From positions 13,138,001-13,202,000 of the forward strand of contig NC_090291.1 of the NCBI RefSeq assembly GCF_037392515.1: a DNA stretch of 64,000 nucleotides, in the 5' to 3' direction. The translations under genes and the position numbers were made by a program. Every line of letters starts with the position of its first letter. Within the stretch, counting starts at the first letter, position 1. Source of the stretch: Haliotis asinina (taxonomy: Eukaryota > Mollusca > Gastropoda > Lepetellida > Haliotidae). The notes under the pieces were generated by a model. The model did no database searches. It worked only from the letters and a program-made list of their open reading frames with translations, and was not told where the DNA came from. Below are positions 59,016-64,000 of the stretch, piece after piece.

Positions 59016-59740
59016 CTTAAGCTATCTAATCGATTAAACATGGAAACACAAATGATGCAGAGTTATTCTTAAAGAGGTAGAAGAGGTTCTTGCTGATAGT
59101 TTTTAAATTTCAGACCTGTCAATTTGTCTGATTTCCCCCCAAATCTGTGTCACACTGCAAACAAACCTTCTTTGCTGCGACCACTGTCTTTGTTGGCAAA
59201 CCCTTTTGTAACAGACGCTTTGGTAATTGCCTGCTGTCAGAAAGCGATGCCAGCAAAGGGAGGTAATTAGCATAGATGCATCAAGGATATAGTGGAGATT
59301 TATCGGAATGTATACCCTGAAGATATTGAGGATGGTTTACAGCGCACTCCGCAATATTCAAGTTTGTGGTTTCGATCTGTAACAAATCTACCTACCCTAA
59401 ATTTTTAAGAGCTGTAACTGGAATAACATGCATGTGATGTTTACAGACTATTCAACATTGTTCACATTGTAACTCGCTATATAATGTTTAGTCAACTCTT
59501 ATTTCATGTCAACATCTTTTAATTGTTGTTTATACAACCATACATGTGAAAAGTGGTGGACATTTAACAAGATCACCAAGCGAAGGTATGATTTGTCATC
59601 CTTGACACAACTTCCAGTAACTGAAACAAATGACCCTAAAATATCAAATTCTACATCCACCAATAACAATAAACGCTACACGTCACTCAATACAAATATT
59701 AGTGATGTCTTGCTAAACAGCCACATAGAATTCTACAATT

Positions 59741-62188
59741 TCATCGAATGGCATTGTCTATTAGATGTTGCAATGACACAGGTACCCAGCTCTGAGTGTT
59801 TCCGGTGTACATAAACACAACACTGCGATCCAAATAGATCTGAAGGTTACCAAACCGATACACCTGATGTCCTTCATGAGACTTGCCAGCAATGGGCATA
59901 AACAAAATGTTATTATCATTAGCTTTTCTTTCAAGCAAGTCCTTGAAGCTTGTTGGCACAGATGGGTTGATGCTCCGAACAGCTTGCATTGTGTCTGCCT
60001 GAGCTTGTGTCTGTGACGGTGGAGGCTGCACTGGCGGCTGTACGTCCATCTGACGGCGCTCGGTGTGGGTGAAGTATGCCATATTTTCACGCACACCTGG
60101 CTGGAAGTGTCCAGAGACTGCCTGATTCATTATCTCAAGAGCTTTGTTAAACTGTTCTTTAATTGCTGTATGGGATTTCATCTCCTCGGGAAACTGTGCT
60201 TTCCATCCAAGATACCATTTGGTGATTTCATCAAAGTTTGGCATATTGCTCAGCCAGCCACATAAAACCTGCAGCCATCGTGGAAAGAAGGCTTTCTCCA
60301 ACACAGATATGAGATGCTGTGTTGGAAGGATGCCGTACCAAGCCATGAACCATCTCCATGGATTCAGAACCTGTTGATGGGGATTGATTATCAGTTCCTG
60401 AATAGCCTGACCCAACTTGGGCAAAATGTTTTTGACCAGGAATGCATCCATATGTCCCTGCTTGAACACACGAAGCCATGGTTGCAGGATGATTTTTGCT
60501 GAAGCATCCGATGGATGCCAGTTCACCAAAGCATTAGCAAGCTTATGTCTGATGGGTGCGTAAAGGGGTTCCAATTTGTCACCCATCAGAGGAAGCCAGG
60601 GATGGATCCATGCATGCACTGGCATTGTGTCTGTGAGTGGATTCCATGCTTCAACTTCCTGCAGTAACCTTGGCAGCACAAGTTGATCCAGGATGTTCTC
60701 CATGATCCATCGGGGCAAGGCTGGTTGCCATGTCTCTAGAACGCAGACCAGAGGGTTGTAGTTTCGAACATTCCACCGCAAGATACCGCTGCGGATTGGG
60801 GGCAGCCAGGTGTCCCAGAGAAGTCGTTGGTACGTGTCCATATCATTGATGTCATGATGCTGACCGCCAGGCTCCTCCAGCAACACTCTCCACTCCTGGA
60901 CTGTGTTGAAGCCATAGCCTGGTTCACTCAGTGGTTCCCAAGGTGCAAAGAAAGCCTTCATTAGCGGAAAGACTAATGCTATAGCCAACGCGTCCATGTC
61001 ATACAATTTGTATTCTTCATAATAGTCTTTCTGCATCATCTTGAACACGTCCACACATTCGTCCAAAGTGATGGGCACCTCACAGTTTGGTTGTGTTCTT
61101 TTTTCGCAGTCTTCAATGACTTCCAACAATTTTGACAGTTTCTCAAGATGCTTTTCTTCATCATCACACACTTTATCTAAACGCTTCTTTTCATGCTCTA
61201 TGTTGATCACTGAATCTCTTGAATGTTTCAGTTTTCTGTCATTCAAGATAATATCTTCTTCTGACATGTCAACCAATAAATTAAGGTTGTGTAGCAATTC
61301 TGGCATGTCAAACACTCGAGTCTGTTTCTCATCAGGGGAAATGACCTCTTCTTCATCTGGTTTGTCATGACGGTGGGAGATGGCATGATAACCAGTCAAG
61401 ACACGCTGCTCACGTCCGGTCATGTCAATAACTTTCACCTTGCTTGCTTTCACATCAAAAGATTTCTTCTTGCGACCTTGACCCCCATCAATAGCTTCTT
61501 GTGCAGTTTTGTACACATATTTCGGTTTCTTTGCTTTGGTCTCTGTACGCTTCCACTGCTGGAGTTCTTCCTGAAACTTCTTCTCATCCTCCTCCTCTGA
61601 ATCAACTACAGGGAAATCAACTAGAGATCTTGATGACCTTTCACTTCCATGGTAACCAATTGCTCCTTTGCCTCTTCTCTTAACAGCTTCCACTGGGGTT
61701 GTGATACCCTGTCCTTCAGACCCCAAACCCTCACCAGGTTTGTAGCCCATCCTTTGTAATATTTTCTGCCCAATACCTCTTGTGTGTTTTTCCCATTCAC
61801 CAAATTCTCTAGTTTCATGGTGTCCTTTAAGAAAGTGGGGTGTAGCTTGTTTTTGTTTACCCATTCCACCTTTTGATGCAAAAGGTCTTTTGGCATGCTT
61901 CGATTTCATGGTAATTGAGGCGCCGGAGTCATTGGAATCGCTCCCGGTCAGGTCTTCTTTCTTCAGTTCTTTCTTAAATCCACCACTTATGAAATTAACA
62001 GGTGCAGTATAATCCTTTTTCCTTTTACCTCCCCCAAAACTTGGCCTCTCTTCTTCTTCCTCCTCCTCTTTATCTGCCCATATTCCATATATCGCTTGGT
62101 TCTTTGATTGACGATAAACTCGAGGTGCAAAGGCATCTTCCACATCCCGATCGGTTACTTCAAACCGCTCAACTTCTGGAGATGACAT
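59741..62188 (-). CDS. TFIP11: Tuftelin-interacting protein 11 (spliceosome disassembly factor)
   Basis: 815 residues starting MSSPEVERFEV, close to the vertebrate length of about 837. Domains in order: an acidic N-terminal TIP domain (residues 1-50, VERFEVTDRDVEDAFAPRVY), a G-patch at about 135-181 (RGIGQKILQRMGYKPGEGLG), a coiled-coil region around 310-370, a GCFC/PAXBP1-like domain around 390-680 rich in W-P motifs (PWEPLSEPGYGFNTVQEW), and a conserved C-terminus (FKDLLERKANDNNILFMP). TFIP11, like yeast Ntr1, activates the DHX15/Prp43 helicase through the G-patch to release the excised intron lariat, acting in the nucleus. The complete coding region is a single exon. Either the lineage has lost its introns or this is a retrocopy; no second copy is visible here. 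A possible polyadenylation signal (ATTAAA on this strand) is near 59520. Confidence 0.95.
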   Translation of the reverse strand: MSSPEVERFEVTDRDVEDAFAPRVYRQSKNQAIYGIWADKEEEEEEERPSFGGGKRKKDYTAPVNFISGGFKKELKKEDLTGSDSNDSGASITMKSKHAKRPFASKGGMGKQKQATPHFLKGHHETREFGEWEKHTRGIGQKILQRMGYKPGEGLGSEGQGITTPVEAVKRRGKGAIGYHGSERSSRSLVDFPVVDSEEEDEKKFQEELQQWKRTETKAKKPKYVYKTAQEAIDGGQGRKKKSFDVKASKVKVIDMTGREQRVLTGYHAISHRHDKPDEEEVISPDEKQTRVFDMPELLHNLNLLVDMSEEDIILNDRKLKHSRDSVINIEHEKKRLDKVCDDEEKHLEKLSKLLEVIEDCEKRTQPNCEVPITLDECVDVFKMMQKDYYEEYKLYDMDALAIALVFPLMKAFFAPWEPLSEPGYGFNTVQEWRVLLEEPGGQHHDINDMDTYQRLLWDTWLPPIRSGILRWNVRNYNPLVCVLETWQPALPRWIMENILDQLVLPRLLQEVEAWNPLTDTMPVHAWIHPWLPLMGDKLEPLYAPIRHKLANALVNWHPSDASAKIILQPWLRVFKQGHMDAFLVKNILPKLGQAIQELIINPHQQVLNPWRWFMAWYGILPTQHLISVLEKAFFPRWLQVLCGWLSNMPNFDEITKWYLGWKAQFPEEMKSHTAIKEQFNKALEIMNQAVSGHFQPGVRENMAYFTHTERRQMDVQPPVQPPPSQTQAQADTMQAVRSINPSVPTSFKDLLERKANDNNILFMPIAGKSHEGHQVYRFGNLQIYLDRSVVFMYTGNTQSWVPVSLQHLIDNAIR

Positions 62189-63206
62189 TATGATGTGTGA
62201 ACGACGTGTGCACGTTCAAATACAGACCAGCGTTCGGAAACGATGCCAAACCTACGTTCGAAACGTTCTCACACCGTGTGAAGACAGGAAGTTTGTGAAA
62301 CGGCCGGTACAAAATGATGAATGAAATCCGGAAAGTAAATACCATGAAATTACTTGAACATTTGAAATAAAGACGTCTTATAGTCTTTATTAATAATATT
62401 AGGCAATCAGCTTGTGCTTGTAATGGAAAATAGAAAATAGAAATCTAAAGTAAACCAATTATATGTGGCAACATTTTCCATACGAGAAAAAGTTTACATT
62501 TTGTATTTCTTTGAACCTTTGTCCAGAGTGAGCTCCCTTGTGCAACAAGAGGGCGCACTATGCCTGACATGGCAGCCTCCACAGTCATGCCATAGAAGAG
62601 CGTGTCGGATTCAACTTTGAAGTTATTTAGGTAGCAAAGCATGTATTTTAGTTAAAGAATATTGGTGGCTGGTTGTGTGCTTGTATTGTTTGGGTTTTCG
62701 AGCATGCGTCATGTTTGATCATGCAAGTCAATGGGAGTTAACCTCGGAATTAAATATCAAATGAATAACAGTCGGGCTGTTTCAAGACGCTTTCAACTTT
62801 GTTTATATACACTCACACCAAGACACATTTGGAACAAGTCAGCCAATCGGTTGTCACCTAAACAAACAAAATTTAGAGTAACAAGCACGGGTGAACGTTC
62901 ATGTTTATCTCTGCCATTACTATTTGCACGTTCGATTCTCCCCACACATATCATGAGCTATGTCTTAATATCTAACATTGCTAATGCAAGAGTGATTAGT
63001 CGATTGATAGTCAGTCAGTTAGGAAGTTGAAACTTTCGGTGCTGGTCCTGATATTTTTCAAAAGTAATTTGAGATGTTAAATCTCGTTGTAGTTCTGCAT
63101 GGATCAGACAACTCTTTCTAATCAATTTAGATAATATCTGGAAATGGTTGTTGGTAGTGTGTTACATATCACTGAAGTAGCCATGGAAGAATTGTTTGCA
63201 AACTTA
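62189..63206. other. TFIP11 5' region
   Basis: Directly upstream of the TFIP11 ATG, with CG-containing motifs such as ACGTTCGAAACGTTC (about 62250-62267), as expected near a housekeeping promoter. No second gene is supported. Confidence 0.4.
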
Positions 63207-63208
63207 TG

Positions 63209-63324
63209 GAAAAGTATAATACTTTATGGATAACATCTTCTTTATTTCTATGGTGTGACATTTTGGTGTAGCTTTTTATACCATTTTCATGCACGAGTGT
63301 TATCCACAAAGTATTATACTTTTC
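63209..63324. mobile_element. Hairpin element (MITE-like), copy 2
   Basis: Arms at 63209-63235 and 63298-63324 match at 26 of 27 positions (TATAATACTTTATGGATAAC) around a 62-base loop. Shares its arm motif with the hairpin at 50.7 kb. Confidence 0.65.
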
Positions 63325-63650
63325 TACTATCTGTCAACTTCTAACATGCCAATCAAACAGATGCAAACTTATGCAAAGTTATTTTTACTCATTTTGTTTT
63401 GCATGTGCCCTTTGGCTCACCTGACGAAATGGAATGAAATCATATCTTCAGACTTAAACTGACAGTGTCTCAACAAGAAGGGTTTTTTAAACAAAAAAAT
63501 TGTTTTTAACAAACATCTGGCACAGAGAGCCAACTTCCCTGGTGCCACAATTCTTTGTTCATGTCTTGAGCTTAACATGTCTGCAGACATCCCATTACAA
63601 GGACCCTGTACATTGGAAAGACCCTCTGCAGGTGACTGACTGATAACATG

Positions 63651-63925
63651 AGTGAGTGAGTGAGTGAGTTTAGTTTTACGTCGCACTTAGCAATATTCCA
63701 GCTATATGGCGACGGTCTGTAAATAATCGAGTCTGGACCAGACAATCCAGTGATCAACAACATGAGCATCGATCTGCACAATGGGGAACCGATGACATGT
63801 GTCAACCAAGTCAGCTAGTCTGACCACCCGATCCCGTTAGTCGCCTCTTACGACAAGCATAGTCACCTTTTATGGCAAGCATGGGTTGCTGAAGGCCTAT
63901 TCTACCCCGGGACCTTCACGGGTTT
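63651..63925 (-). repeat. SINE family L, full length with perfect target duplication
   Basis: The plus strand begins with (GAGT)n and ends CCGGGACCTTCACGGGTTT. CTGATAACATG occurs at 63640-63650 and 63926-63936, exact over 11 bases. Confidence 0.92.
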
Positions 63926-64000
63926 CTGATAACATGACTAGCAAAAAGTCAGTGTTAGCCAATAAGAAAAAGTTTCCATGAACTTTAAGGCAATAGTTTG

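Noticed and set aside
1-64000. CRISPR arrays or bacterial operons
   Set aside because: The introns, SINEs and TRIM, TFIP11 and GFOD genes are eukaryotic. The only regular direct repeats are microsatellites and a minisatellite.

Overview
The window is eukaryotic DNA, most likely from a marine gastropod and probably an abalone (Haliotis). That placement is inference. It rests on the dense short retroposons ending in (ACTC)n/(GAGT)n, a TRIM gene of RING + two B-boxes + coiled coil + propeller layout, and spliced host genes in AT-rich DNA; no database was searched. I see no virus-derived element, CRISPR array, or free-standing tRNA or rRNA gene.

Layout. Bases 1-1731 hold no gene I can support. 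Bases 1732-30211 are a cluster of TRIM-type ubiquitin-ligase copies built by local duplication: two nearly identical 6.0-6.3 kb tandem units (1732-7716 and 7717-14032), each with a broken TRIM copy, a Mutator-like element, a THAP fragment and a SINE, followed by one intact TRIM gene (23765-26035). The downstream flanks of units 2 and 3 are paralogous. They differ chiefly by a 4.8 kb non-LTR retrotransposon (17586-22416) that interrupts one flank and has a matching empty site in the other. Bases 30212-35000 are mostly repeats, including a Tc1 transposon that landed inside a SINE.

Three single-copy host genes follow. On the minus strand (36054-42511) is a four-exon methionine sulfoxide reductase A that I could assemble exon by exon. 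Its catalytic cysteine position is an in-frame TGA, so it reads as a selenoprotein MsrA. Head-to-head with it is a GFOD1/2-type oxidoreductase gene (44043-45221, plus), whose coding region has no intron. At 59741-62188 (minus) is a full-length TFIP11 spliceosome-disassembly gene, also without introns in its coding region. The 14 kb between GFOD and TFIP11 is non-coding apart from two unassigned open frames, with scattered SINEs and hairpin elements.

The observations most worth a second look are: the TGA in MsrA and whether a SECIS lies downstream; the mid-gene tandem duplication of the TRIM unit; a family of TTAA-flanked DNA elements with copies at 18.5-19.6 kb and 36.3-37.8 kb; two SINE families with different heads but one shared tail, several with perfect target-site duplications; and nested insertions that give a relative order of events.
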